Below, in pieces: positions 25,438 to 34,803 of a DNA stretch of 64,000 nt. Location: the NCBI RefSeq assembly GCF_001263205.1, contig NZ_CP012333.1, forward strand, positions 6,128,501 to 6,192,500, in the 5' to 3' direction. The notes below the pieces were generated by a model. That model did not search any database. It saw only the letters and a list, made by a program, of their open reading frames with translations, and was not told the DNA's origin. The DNA is from Labilithrix luteola. GTDB taxonomy: Bacteria; Myxococcota_A; Polyangia; Polyangiales; Polyangiaceae. The translations under genes were made by a program, and so were the position numbers. Each line of letters begins with the position of its first letter. Within the stretch, counting starts at the first letter, position 1.

Positions 25438-27339
25438 ATGGCGGCGTCCTCGGCCACTGAGCGGCAGGGGCGTCGGGCGGCATCGGTCGAGTGGGCCGAG
25501 TGGGCGTGGATTGGGAGTGGATTGATCGTGAACCAGCAGGCCGAGCGACGGGTGGGGACAGTCATCGGCGGCAAGTGGCGCGTTGACGCGCTGCTCGGCT
25601 CCGGCTCGATGGCTGCCGTCTATGCCGTGACGCACCGCAATGGCGCGCGTGCCGCCCTCAAGATCCTTCACCCGACACTTTGTACCGACCCGGCCGTTTG
25701 CGAACGGTTCCTGGGCGAAGGGTACCTTGCGAACTCCGTCAAGCACACGGGCATCGTCCGTGTCCTCGACGACGGCGTGACCGACGACGGGTGCGTCTTC
25801 CTCGTCATGGATCTGCTCGAGGGCAGAACGCTCGAGCAGCTCCGTCAGGACAAGGGCAACAAGATCCCGCTCGTCGAGACGCTCGACATCGCCGATCGAC
25901 TCATGGATGTGCTCTCGGCCGTGCACGCGGCGGGCATCATCCATCGAGATCTGAAGCCCCAGAACGTCTTCATCTGCGAAGACAACACGCTCAAGCTCCT
26001 CGATTTCGGTGTCGCACGCGTCTTCGACCGCACGTCGCAGAGTAAGCTGTCGATGTTCGGGCTCGTGCTCGGCACGCCGTCGTTCATGTCGCCGGAGCAG
26101 GCGCTCGGCTCGCGCGACAAGGTCGATCACCGAAGCGACATCTGGTCTCTCGGCGCGACCGTCTTCACGGCCCTCACCGGCGAGACCGTGCACCTGGGGG
26201 CCAACGTGCAAGCACGACTGCTTGCAGCGGCCACCGTGAAGGCGCGCTCGATCTCGATGGTCATGCCCGATCTGCCGGCGCCCCTCGCGGCGGCGATCGA
26301 CATGTCGCTGCGTTTCAAGAAGGAAGACCGCTGGCAGACGGTCGACGCCATGCGACGCTCGATTCGCGAGGCTCGTGAGAACCTCGGCCTCGGTCGTGCG
26401 ATGACGATCCCGCCGGGACCGTTCTCGATGTCGTCCGACGAGCACACGCAGGTCGACAAGTTCGTGCCGGCCTTCAACGACGGCTCGATCACTCGGCACG
26501 TGTCCGCGCCCCCGGACGGATCGGGCGGCACGTTCATCGGCATGGGCCGCGAGGCCGGCGGCGCGATGGTCGGAAACGACGGTTCGGTGCCGGAGATGGT
26601 CGCCGCGACCCCGGCGATGAGGCCAGGAGCGCCTTCGAAGCCGCCGGTACTTTCTCGGCCTCCGATGGTGTCGGTTCCGCCAATGGGCGGAGGACCGATG
26701 GCGAGCGTATCGCCTCCCGCGGCGCCCTCCGTTTCCCCCGCCGGAACGATTCGTCGCGTTCCGACGTCGCCCGATACGTTTCGTCCGATGCGCTCGTCGC
26801 GTCCGGACGGACAAGACGGCAGCATCCCCGCGTACGGCAGCACGCTCCAGCGCGGGCTCGAAGAGAGCTCCGACGATCCGGCGGGGCTCGCGACGGCTCG
26901 TCGAGGAACGCTGGCGGTGTGGGCCATGGCAGGTCTGCTCGCCGTCGCAGCGCTCGGCGGGATCGCGTTCTTCGCCGTGAAGCGCGGACCGCTCGCCGGC
27001 GGCGGCGACGCCGATCCCGTTCCGACCACGCCGCAGATCGTCTCGGCGACGAGCGCAGCCCTGCCTCCGCCGATCCCGACCACGCTTCCCACGGGCGTAC
27101 CTTCCGTGGTGGACACCGGTACGCCCACGACGAAGATTCTCACGCCCGAGGCCGATGCCGATGCTCCGGCGCGACCGCCGGTCGTGGCACAGCCCGCGAA
27201 TCCCACGTGGCGTCAGGCCCCGCCGCGGGTCGTGACCCCGAAGCCCCCCAACACCCCGACGACTCCGAACGAGCCGCCGACGGAGACTCCCAAGCCCACC
27301 CCTACCGTGCCGCCCGACCCCTTCGGGACGCCGGACTGA
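25438..27339 (+). CDS. Hanks-type Ser/Thr protein kinase, membrane-anchored
   Basis: 633 residues. Kinase domain at about residues 40-300: Gly loop LLGSGSMAAVY, Lys in AALKIL, catalytic HRDLKPQNV, DFG in LLDFGVAR, and the APE region in SFMSPEQAL. A long Pro/Ser/Met-rich linker leads to one membrane helix at about residues 493-514 (AVWAMAGLLAVAALGGIAF), then a Pro/Thr-rich extracytoplasmic tail. This is the common myxobacterial receptor-kinase layout without a recognisable sensor fold. An in-frame GTG at 25528, with GGAG 10 bases upstream, is a plausible shorter start. It lies immediately upstream of the Wzz-like gene, so it may regulate polysaccharide export. Confidence 0.93.
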   Translation: MAASSATERQGRRAASVEWAEWAWIGSGLIVNQQAERRVGTVIGGKWRVDALLGSGSMAAVYAVTHRNGARAALKILHPTLCTDPAVCERFLGEGYLANSVKHTGIVRVLDDGVTDDGCVFLVMDLLEGRTLEQLRQDKGNKIPLVETLDIADRLMDVLSAVHAAGIIHRDLKPQNVFICEDNTLKLLDFGVARVFDRTSQSKLSMFGLVLGTPSFMSPEQALGSRDKVDHRSDIWSLGATVFTALTGETVHLGANVQARLLAAATVKARSISMVMPDLPAPLAAAIDMSLRFKKEDRWQTVDAMRRSIREARENLGLGRAMTIPPGPFSMSSDEHTQVDKFVPAFNDGSITRHVSAPPDGSGGTFIGMGREAGGAMVGNDGSVPEMVAATPAMRPGAPSKPPVLSRPPMVSVPPMGGGPMASVSPPAAPSVSPAGTIRRVPTSPDTFRPMRSSRPDGQDGSIPAYGSTLQRGLEESSDDPAGLATARRGTLAVWAMAGLLAVAALGGIAFFAVKRGPLAGGGDADPVPTTPQIVSATSAALPPPIPTTLPTGVPSVVDTGTPTTKILTPEADADAPARPPVVAQPANPTWRQAPPRVVTPKPPNTPTTPNEPPTETPKPTPTVPPDPFGTPD

Positions 27340-27406
27340 CTGTTCGCTTTTCGGCATGACTGCTCGCTCGGCGCGCAGTCGACCGCGTATGTGACGAGGA
27401 GAGACG

Positions 27407-28951
27407 ATGGCTCGTATCGAGGAAGCAACCCTCTTTCGACCGGACCCCAAGCTTCAATATCCAGGTCGCCCCGGTGGCGGCGGTGGTGGTCCTGCGGGCG
27501 GGGGTGGCGGCGGGGGTGACGACGACGACGGGCCGAACATCGCGATCCGCGAACGCATCTCGGAAGCGGCGCGTTCGGCGAGGCGTCGTAAGGGGCTCTC
27601 CGCCGTCGTCATGATGATCTGCGGCGCGCTCACCGTGCTCGGAGCGATCTTCGCGCCGCGCACGTACGAAGTGGAGTCGCGCGTTCTCGTCCAGCGAACG
27701 AACACGTTCAACGGTCAGAATCAGCAGTACCTCAGCCCCGAGGAGACGCGGAACATCGCCAAGGAGTACGAGGAGCAGGTTACCGCGCGCGACAACATCA
27801 TCGCGATCGTGCGTCAGAAGAACCTCGTCGAGCGCTGGGACGACATGCGCCAGCCGCATCGTCGTCTGATCGACAAGATCAATCGCAAGCTCGGCAAGGC
27901 CGGTCCGTCGGACGAAGACAAGTACGACGCGCTCGTCGGCAACATCCAGCAGCGCCTCAAGGTGTGGGTCGACGCAACGACGGTCACGGTGAAGCTCGAT
28001 TGGGCGGAGCCGACGGCCGCACGTGACATCGTCGACGCGGCGGTGAAGAACTTCCTCGACGCGCGCTACCAGTCGGAGGTCGGCGTCATCCCCGCGCGCC
28101 TCAAGATCCAGGAGACCTTCGTTTCGCAGGCTCACAAGGACCTCGAGGCGTCGGCCGCCGAGCTCGTTCGTCTGACGAAGGCAAACGATCCGAACAAGCG
28201 CGCCAACGTCTACGTTCCCGCGCTTCCGCAGGGCGTCGGCAACAGGGCGGAGCCGCCGGCCGAGGCCGACCCCGCGCTGAAGGCGCGCCTCGATACCATC
28301 CGCCAGCAGATCGCCGTGCTGAACGAAGCGAAGATTCGCCGGAGCACGGAGCTCGAGCAGCAGCTCATCGAGAAGCGGCAGACGCTCGCCGAGGGACACC
28401 CGGAGATCGTCGCGCTCAAGCAGACCATCGCGGCGACCAGCGCTGATCCGCCGCAGCTCGCATCGCTCAAAGCGCAGGAGCGCGAAATCCTCGCCGAGAT
28501 GAACGCGCAGCAGAAGGCGGCGCAGCAGAAGGCAGCGGATGCCGCGAAAGCCGCTCTGCCGCGCGCGACGACGCCGGCTCCGGCGGTGCCCGAAAAGACG
28601 CCGGAGGTCGCGGCGGCTACGGCGCCGAAGAATGTGCAAGATGCACAGGTTCAGTTCGACACCGTCACGGCCAAGTACCAGACGCTCGTGAAGCAGATGC
28701 AGGATCTGCAGGTCGAGCTGCAGACGGCGGAAGCGGCGTACAAGAACCGCTACAAGATCACGCAGCCTGCGGACGTGCCGACGGCTCCGAAGCGCCCGGT
28801 GGCTCTCATCGCGCTCGGCATCGGCCTCCTGGCGACCATCGCCGCGATTCTGCTCGTCGCAGCGATTGCTGATCGCTTCTCCGGCATCTTCTACGAGCCG
28901 CGAGACGTGCGCGACCGCCTCGGATTGCCCGTCTTCGCCACGTTCTCCTGA
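27407..28951 (+). CDS. GumC/Wzz-like polysaccharide co-polymerase
   Basis: 514 residues. A Gly-rich cytosolic N-terminus is followed by a first membrane helix (about residues 66-84), a large coiled-coil periplasmic domain, and a second helix near residues 465-485 preceded by the Pro-rich motif ADVPTAPKRPVAL typical of Wzz/PCP proteins. The coiled coil contains an Ala/Lys/Pro insertion at about 370-410. It sets chain length and links the inner-membrane polymerase to the Wza-like exporter. No fused tyrosine kinase domain is present. GGAGAG precedes the ATG. A terminator-like hairpin follows. Confidence 0.9.
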   Translation: MARIEEATLFRPDPKLQYPGRPGGGGGGPAGGGGGGGDDDDGPNIAIRERISEAARSARRRKGLSAVVMMICGALTVLGAIFAPRTYEVESRVLVQRTNTFNGQNQQYLSPEETRNIAKEYEEQVTARDNIIAIVRQKNLVERWDDMRQPHRRLIDKINRKLGKAGPSDEDKYDALVGNIQQRLKVWVDATTVTVKLDWAEPTAARDIVDAAVKNFLDARYQSEVGVIPARLKIQETFVSQAHKDLEASAAELVRLTKANDPNKRANVYVPALPQGVGNRAEPPAEADPALKARLDTIRQQIAVLNEAKIRRSTELEQQLIEKRQTLAEGHPEIVALKQTIAATSADPPQLASLKAQEREILAEMNAQQKAAQQKAADAAKAALPRATTPAPAVPEKTPEVAAATAPKNVQDAQVQFDTVTAKYQTLVKQMQDLQVELQTAEAAYKNRYKITQPADVPTAPKRPVALIALGIGLLATIAAILLVAAIADRFSGIFYEPRDVRDRLGLPVFATFS

Positions 28952-28978
28952 CGCGGGCGACCCCGTCGTTCGCAGTGC

Positions 28979-29020
28979 GAGGCCGATCGTCCCTCGGGGA
29001 TGGTCGGCCTCGTGGCTTTT
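28979..29020 (+). terminator. Intrinsic-type terminator after the wzz-like gene
   Basis: GAGGCCGA (28979-28986) pairs with TCGGCCTC (29004-29011), with a further inner pairing of TCCC and GGGA around loop TCG. TTTT follows at 29017-29020. It separates the Wzz-like gene from the SDR gene. Confidence 0.7.
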
Positions 29021-29104
29021 GGAGGTCGCGCTTCGCCGGGGGCGCATGCCTCGGCCTGGCATCGGCGCTGCAACGTCGGGGGCGCCCGGGGCGGAGCAGA
29101 AAAC

Positions 29105-30079
29105 ATGCGGCGCTTTCTGATCCTCGGTGGTGCGGGCCTTGTCGGCTCCCACCTCTGTGATCGGCTTCTCGCCGCGGGGCGGGAGGTCATCGTCGTCGAC
29201 GACCTCTCGAGCGGCAGCTACGCGAACGTCGCGCATTGGAAGTTCGAGCCGCGCTTCGCCTTCGTGGAGCACGACGTTCGCTCGGCCTTCGACGCGAAGG
29301 TGGACGTCATCTTCCACCTCGCGCTTCCGTCGTCTCGCGCGAGCTGCCGCCGAGACCCCGTCGGTGCCGCGATGACCTGCATCGACGGGACGAGGCTCGC
29401 TCTCGACGCCGCAGCCCGTGCGGGGGCGCGGCTCGTCATCGTGACCTCGACCGAACGCTGGGGGCATGGAGCTCGTTCGGCCGAGTCGTTCGCCCTGGAC
29501 TTCGCGAAGCAGCGTGGGCTCGACGTTCGTATCGTGCGGCACGCTTCAGTCTACGGCGCTCGGATGGCGCCGGACGGAGACCACGTCGTCAGCACGCTCG
29601 CGCTCCGAGCGTTGCGTGGCGAGACCCTCGAAGGCGGTCGACACGACGCCACGGACACGTACCGCGTCGTTCATGTCGACGAGGTCGTCGAGACGCTGGT
29701 GCGGACGATCGTCGCTAGCCATCGGCCACCGCCTCTTCTGGCGGGGTACGCAGAGACGAGCTTCGAAACGATCGCTCGCATCGTGACGGCAGCGGCGCAT
29801 ACCACCTTGGGCGTGACGGGAACGACAATGCGGGGCAGCGTCGCCACGGTGCAGGGGAACACTGCGCCGCACGGGTCGGTCGCGTCGTTCTCGAATACCC
29901 CAAGCTTGGAGGGAGCGTTGCCTGCGGCACACGTCCTCGGTCCGCTGCCATCGGTCGAGCTCGCAGACGGCGTCGCGCGCACGGTGACATGGTTTGCAGC
30001 GCGGATCGCCCACTTCTTCGACCGTGAATCGCGAGGCGCGTTTGCGCGGACGGATGCCGCGCGGGAAACGGTCTCATAA
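29105..30079 (+). CDS. Extended SDR/NAD-dependent epimerase-like protein lacking the YxxxK pair
   Basis: 324 residues. The N-terminal Rossmann motif ILGGAGLVGSHLCDRLL and the following DDLSSG, and VYGARM later in the fold, match nucleotide-sugar epimerases/dehydratases. The region that normally carries the catalytic YxxxK reads WGHGARSAESFALDFAKQ. Aligned by eye, Tyr becomes His and Lys becomes Ser, and the preceding loop is shortened. Catalysis of the usual kind therefore seems unlikely, although NAD and a sugar nucleotide may still bind. GGAG precedes the ATG at 29105. It is followed 79 bases later by the inositol-phosphate synthase gene on the same strand. Confidence 0.75.
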   Translation: MRRFLILGGAGLVGSHLCDRLLAAGREVIVVDDLSSGSYANVAHWKFEPRFAFVEHDVRSAFDAKVDVIFHLALPSSRASCRRDPVGAAMTCIDGTRLALDAAARAGARLVIVTSTERWGHGARSAESFALDFAKQRGLDVRIVRHASVYGARMAPDGDHVVSTLALRALRGETLEGGRHDATDTYRVVHVDEVVETLVRTIVASHRPPPLLAGYAETSFETIARIVTAAAHTTLGVTGTTMRGSVATVQGNTAPHGSVASFSNTPSLEGALPAAHVLGPLPSVELADGVARTVTWFAARIAHFFDRESRGAFARTDAARETVS

Positions 30080-30158
30080 CGAGGTTGCGACAAGCTCGCG
30101 TTCGCCTACCGCGTCGACTGGCCTCGGTCTTGCTGGATGTGACGTCACGGAGGCGAAC

Positions 30159-31472
30159 GTGAAGAAGCCATCGAGCATTCGTCCTGCGGAAGGCAGGCTC
30201 GCCGTCTTGTTGCCCGGTCTGGGTGCGGTCGCGACGACGGCGATCGCGGGAACACTCCTCGCGCGACGAGGTCTCGAGAAGCCAATCGGTTCGCTGACGC
30301 AGATGGGGACGATCCGTCTGGGCTCGCGGAAGGACGCGCGCTCGCCGCGCATCATGGACTTCCTCCCGCTGGCGCCGATCGGCGACGTCGTCTTCGGCGG
30401 GTGGGACATCTTCCCCGAGAACGCCTACGAATCGGCGGTCCATGCGAACGTTCTCGAGGGGCGTCACCTCGACCAGGTGAAAGAAGAGCTCTCGCGCATC
30501 AAGCCGATGTCCGCGGTCTTCGACCCTGCGTACGTGAAGCGCCTCAACGGTACGCACGTGAAGAAGGGAAAGACGAAGGCCGACCTCGTCGAGCAGGTCC
30601 GCGACGACATTCGCCGCTTCGTGACGCAAAACGAATGCGATCGCGCGGTCGCCGTCTGGTGCGCCTCGACCGAGGTCTACCTCGAGCCCGGCGCGGTGCA
30701 TCAGTCCGTGGCCGCCTTCGAGAAGGGGCTCCTGGCGAACGATCCGGGCATCTCGAGCTCGCAGATCTACGCGTGGGCTTGTCTGAAGGAAGGCGTTCCG
30801 TTCGCCAACGGCGCGCCGAACCTCACCGTCGACTTTCCCGCGGTCTGGCAGCTGGCGAAGGAGCGCAACGTTCCCGTCGCCGGGAAGGACTTCAAGACGG
30901 GCCAGACCCTGATGAAGACCGTCATCGCGCCGGCGCTCAAGGCGCGCATGCTCGGCGTCCGCGGCTGGTTCTCCACGAACATCCTCGGCAACCGCGACGG
31001 CGAGGTTCTCGACGATCCCGGTTCGTTCAAGACGAAAGAGATGTCGAAGCTCGGCTCGCTCGAAGTCATCTTCCAGCCGAAGCTCTATCCGGCGCTCTAC
31101 GAAGAGCTCTATCACAAGGTTCGTATCGAGTATTACCCGCCGCGCGGAGACGCGAAGGAGGGCTGGGACAACATCGATCTCTTCGGATGGCTCGGATATC
31201 CGATGCAGCTGAAGATCGATTTCCTCTGTCGTGACTCCATCCTGGCCGCGCCGATCGTCCTCGACCTCGCGCTGTTCATGGACTTCGCCTCACGCGCCGG
31301 AATGCGCGGCACTCAGGAGTGGCTCAGTTTCTACTTCAAGAGTCCGATGGCCGCCCCGGGGCTCACGCCAGAGCACGACCTCTTCATCCAGCTGAAGAAG
31401 TTGAAGAACACGCTCCGCTGGGTCATGGGCGAAGAGCTGATTACCCACTTGGGGAGCGAGTATTACGACTGA
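30159..31472 (+). CDS. ino1: myo-Inositol-1-phosphate synthase
   Basis: 437 residues. The family pattern is clear: PGLGAVATTAIAG (NAD Rossmann loop), FGGWDIFPENAYE, GKDFKTGQTLMKT (active-site lysines) and LGNRDGEVLDDPGSF, ending KIDFLCRDSILAAPIVLDL. The enzyme converts glucose 6-phosphate to inositol 1-phosphate with NAD. Myo-inositol could serve a lipid or osmolyte pathway, or the polysaccharide itself. I chose the GTG at 30159, which has GGAGG 6 bases upstream and gives the usual N-terminus; the frame is open to 29994 but overlaps the SDR gene there. No inositol monophosphatase is seen nearby. Confidence 0.93.
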   Translation: MKKPSSIRPAEGRLAVLLPGLGAVATTAIAGTLLARRGLEKPIGSLTQMGTIRLGSRKDARSPRIMDFLPLAPIGDVVFGGWDIFPENAYESAVHANVLEGRHLDQVKEELSRIKPMSAVFDPAYVKRLNGTHVKKGKTKADLVEQVRDDIRRFVTQNECDRAVAVWCASTEVYLEPGAVHQSVAAFEKGLLANDPGISSSQIYAWACLKEGVPFANGAPNLTVDFPAVWQLAKERNVPVAGKDFKTGQTLMKTVIAPALKARMLGVRGWFSTNILGNRDGEVLDDPGSFKTKEMSKLGSLEVIFQPKLYPALYEELYHKVRIEYYPPRGDAKEGWDNIDLFGWLGYPMQLKIDFLCRDSILAAPIVLDLALFMDFASRAGMRGTQEWLSFYFKSPMAAPGLTPEHDLFIQLKKLKNTLRWVMGEELITHLGSEYYD

Positions 31473-31580
31473 GGCGTGACATCGCGGGGCGACGTCCGGA
31501 GCGCGGGTGGCATGGGCCAGAGCGAAAACTGGCCGGGCCACCCGCGAGCCGTTCCATCTCCGCGAAACGAAGGACGACGA

Positions 31581-33221
31581 TCACTTCGCGACGGCGACGT
31601 TCGTGCGCGACGGATCTCCGCTCAGCGCCTTCGCCTTGCGAATCATCTGCACGAGCTCGGCGCGCTCGGTTCGCTGGCCAGCCGACGACTGCGCGAGTCG
31701 TTCGATGTCGTCGTAGCGCCAATCGGACGCTTGCGGAGCCTTGCGGAGCTTTTCGGCGAAGCTGCTGACGGCAACGGCGAAGCGGAAGTTTTCGGGGGCG
31801 TCGTCGAAGGTGCGGAAGACGCTCTTCGGCGACATCGTGAACGCGCTCTCGACGGCGACGTCCGAGCCGCCGTTCGCGGCGTTCTTCGCCGGCTTGGCGC
31901 GCAGACGAACCGTGAGCGGGGAGGAGGTCGCCCGGGGAGCGAGCTCGACGTCGTAGAGGGCCGTCACCGAGTGCCCGGCGCCGACTTCGCCTGCGTCGAC
32001 CTTGTCGTTACGGAAGTCCTTGTCGGCGATGTCCCGGTTTTCGTAGCCCATGAGGCGGTAGCGGAGCACCACGTTGGGATCGAACTCGACCTGGATCTTC
32101 ACGTCGCGCGCAACGACTTGCAGCAGTCCGTCGACCTGATCGACGAACACCTTCTTCGCCTCGTCCTCGCCGTCGATGTACGAGTAGTTGCCGTCACCCT
32201 TGTCGGCGAGCTGCTCCATCATCACGTCTTTGTAGTTGCCGGAGCCGAAGCCCACGGTGCTGAGCGTGATGCCCTTGTCCTTGTACTGCGCGATGGTGCG
32301 CAGGATCTCTTCGTGGCTCGTGCTTCCGACGTTGGCGTCTCCATCCGAGAGCACGACGACGCGGTTCACGTGGCCCTTCACCAGCGTCTTGCTGGCGAGG
32401 TCATAGGCGAGCTGGATGCCGCTGCCCATCGACGTACTGCCGCCGGAAGAGAGCGAATCGATGGCGGAGAGGATGCGCTCCTTGCTGGCGATGCCCGTCG
32501 GCTCGAGGACGATGCGTGTCGAGCCGGCGTAGGTCACGAGGGCAACGGTGTCGCCTGGCTTCAGTGTTTCGGTGAGGCGCTTGAGGCTCTTCTGTGCGAG
32601 CGGCAAGCGATCCGGAGCGGACATGGATCCGGAGACGTCGACCAGGTAGACGAGGTGGACGGGCGAGCGCTCGGCGGGCGTGACGTGCTTGGCCTGCACC
32701 CCCACGCGGATCAGGTGATGGCCGCGCGCGAGAGGGGAGGGGGCGGCGGCGAAATCGACGGCGAAGGGCGTCTTCGAGGGGGCGGTCGGCTCGGCGTAGC
32801 CGTAGTCGAACGAGTTGAGGAACTCCTCGGCGCGCACGCCTTCGAACGGCGGGAGTCGTCCTTCGCGCATCAGTGTGCGGCGAGCGAACGAGTACGAGGC
32901 CGTGTCGACGTCGATCGAGAACGTCGAGAGGCGATCCTTCTTCGCCTCGACCATCGGGTTGACGCCGTAGTCCTTGAAGTGCTCGGTGCGCTCGGTACCT
33001 AGAGGGTCGGGCGCCGCTTCGGCGACGCCGACTTGACCGGCCTGCTGCGGGTAGGCCATGGGCGCGCCGGCAAACGCTTGGCTCGGAGATGCGAGCGCGT
33101 AGGAGCGACCGCCCGGCGCATTCGCAGCGACGGTACCGTAGTGGCCTCCACCGCACGCGACGAGCGAGAGGACGAAGGGAACGGCGAGGCCACACGAGAA
33201 GACGGAGCGGGTCAGGCGCAT
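31581..33221 (-). CDS. von Willebrand factor A domain lipoprotein (YfbK-like)
   Basis: 546 residues. Signal peptide with lipobox LSLVAC. A YfbK-type N-terminal domain (about residues 80-180: FSIDVDTASYSFARR) precedes a VWA domain with an intact MIDAS motif DVSGSMS and the later Thr and Asp positions (GGSTSMGSG, LSDGDANVG). A C-terminal DUF3520-like domain follows. The combination is typical of the YfbK/von Willebrand lipoprotein family, which binds ligands in a metal-dependent way at the cell surface or periplasm. It is divergent from the barrel-like gene. Confidence 0.9.
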   Translation of the reverse strand: MRLTRSVFSCGLAVPFVLSLVACGGGHYGTVAANAPGGRSYALASPSQAFAGAPMAYPQQAGQVGVAEAAPDPLGTERTEHFKDYGVNPMVEAKKDRLSTFSIDVDTASYSFARRTLMREGRLPPFEGVRAEEFLNSFDYGYAEPTAPSKTPFAVDFAAAPSPLARGHHLIRVGVQAKHVTPAERSPVHLVYLVDVSGSMSAPDRLPLAQKSLKRLTETLKPGDTVALVTYAGSTRIVLEPTGIASKERILSAIDSLSSGGSTSMGSGIQLAYDLASKTLVKGHVNRVVVLSDGDANVGSTSHEEILRTIAQYKDKGITLSTVGFGSGNYKDVMMEQLADKGDGNYSYIDGEDEAKKVFVDQVDGLLQVVARDVKIQVEFDPNVVLRYRLMGYENRDIADKDFRNDKVDAGEVGAGHSVTALYDVELAPRATSSPLTVRLRAKPAKNAANGGSDVAVESAFTMSPKSVFRTFDDAPENFRFAVAVSSFAEKLRKAPQASDWRYDDIERLAQSSAGQRTERAELVQMIRKAKALSGDPSRTNVAVAK

Positions 33222-33373
33222 ACCGCAACAACGTGGGCGTCACGTCGACCTTACAGGCCGGTCGCGATCATCGCGTGCGGGTAACGATGTCCCGCCTGCG
33301 AGGTGCGGCGAGGACCGCACCGCTCCAATCATCTTGTCGGCCTAGGACCAGCCCGGTATCGTGCGGCTCTCTC

Positions 33374-34657
33374 ATGTTCCCGTTTTTCCCGGTGCCGATG
33401 GATGTCGGGCAAAACGTCTCCGTCCAGATCCGTGCGGAGGAGCGCGCGCGAACGGGTACGGACGTCACCGCGGAAGAGACGGAGATCAATCCGCAGCTCC
33501 GGTACGACCTCATCTGGCAGGGTGGGCAGAGCCACTTCGTGGCGATCTACCAGCCGCGATTCGTCGTCACCCACACCTTCAGCACGCCGACCATCGATCC
33601 GACCGTGGTGAGCCCGGACACCGTCAATCAGGCGGATCCGAACGACACGCCGATATCGATGCTCCAGAACTTCGGCGGAGGCCTCGAGCTCGTTCGCCCG
33701 CGGTGGCGCCTGTCGGCCTATCAGTTCGCGGCGTATGGTCCGGTCACGACCACGTCGCTTCTCGTGCAGGCGCCTTGGACGGGGGATGGTCCTCCCCCGG
33801 ATCCGAACCCGATCATCCCGTCGGAGGTCACGGCGCGCTTCCAGCTGCTCTTCGCGCAGACGATGATCTTCCTGCCGATCCGTCTGTCCGAACGCGTGTC
33901 GCTCACGCCGGGCTTCATCTACAACGCATTCGGTGGCGCCAACAGCGAGTCCCGAGCCGCGATGGCGTTCACGTCGGGGCCTGGTGCGAACCTCGCGCTC
34001 GAGGTGGCGGCGACGCGAGCCGACCGTTTCATCACGACGGTGGGCGGTGGCCTCGTCAGCACGGACTTCGAAGGCGATCGCCAGGGCCCGAAGATCTACC
34101 GTGCGGAGGGCTCACAGACCTGGCGTCACTGGTGGACGCGCACGATCGCGACGGACGCCATCGTGGGCGGCACGATCGGTGGCGACGACATCTCGGGTTA
34201 TGCGATCTACGGCTCGGCCTCTGCGGGCGTGACGTACGACAGCTACGGCATGCCGAAGTACCCGCCGGGTGCACCGCCGTTCGGCGCCCCCGCGGGCCAC
34301 GGCAATCGCCTGCAAGTGGGCGTCCTCGCAAAGGCGCAACCCTGGCTCGACCTGTTCTCGGGCAACCTCGAAGAGCGCATGGTGGGCCTGCTCGCTGCGA
34401 ACTACACGGTCGATCGCACGACGTTCCGCGGCCAACTCTCGGGCGCAAAAGTCTTCAACACGCCGCAGTCGGTCGCCTCGTACTCGATCGTCCAAATCGA
34501 GAGCAGTCTCCGTTACCGCTTCTATCCGACGCTCTCGGGCGATCTCGGCATCCGCTTCGGCAGCCAAGAGTTCGACAACGCCATCCGCTTCAGCTCGGTC
34601 ACGCAGGGCACGGTCTTCCTGGGCCTTCTCTGGACCCCGCTCCCCGCGCGCTTCTAA
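33374..34657 (+). CDS. Probable outer-membrane beta-barrel protein
   Basis: 427 residues, rich in alternating polar/hydrophobic strands with Gly/aromatic turns. The C-terminus ends LLWTPLPARF with a terminal Phe, as in many outer-membrane barrels recognised by BamA. No signal peptide is visible at the ATG at 33374 (MFPFFPVPMDVGQN). Frames upstream (in-frame ATG at 33287) do not read as a signal either. The true start may therefore be missed, or the gene may have a defective 5' end. Function unknown. Confidence 0.65.
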   Translation: MFPFFPVPMDVGQNVSVQIRAEERARTGTDVTAEETEINPQLRYDLIWQGGQSHFVAIYQPRFVVTHTFSTPTIDPTVVSPDTVNQADPNDTPISMLQNFGGGLELVRPRWRLSAYQFAAYGPVTTTSLLVQAPWTGDGPPPDPNPIIPSEVTARFQLLFAQTMIFLPIRLSERVSLTPGFIYNAFGGANSESRAAMAFTSGPGANLALEVAATRADRFITTVGGGLVSTDFEGDRQGPKIYRAEGSQTWRHWWTRTIATDAIVGGTIGGDDISGYAIYGSASAGVTYDSYGMPKYPPGAPPFGAPAGHGNRLQVGVLAKAQPWLDLFSGNLEERMVGLLAANYTVDRTTFRGQLSGAKVFNTPQSVASYSIVQIESSLRYRFYPTLSGDLGIRFGSQEFDNAIRFSSVTQGTVFLGLLWTPLPARF

Positions 34658-34803
34658 CGACGTGAACGAGCTGCCGCTCGCGTGCCCAAAGGACGCTGGG
34701 GTCCAACTGGCGTCCGACCGAGACGCGGTCGGGCGGCGGCTTGGGGTGTTCCGCTACGGGTAGCTGCGTGGTACCAAGCGTCTCGCGCTCGGAGGGAGAT
34801 CCC

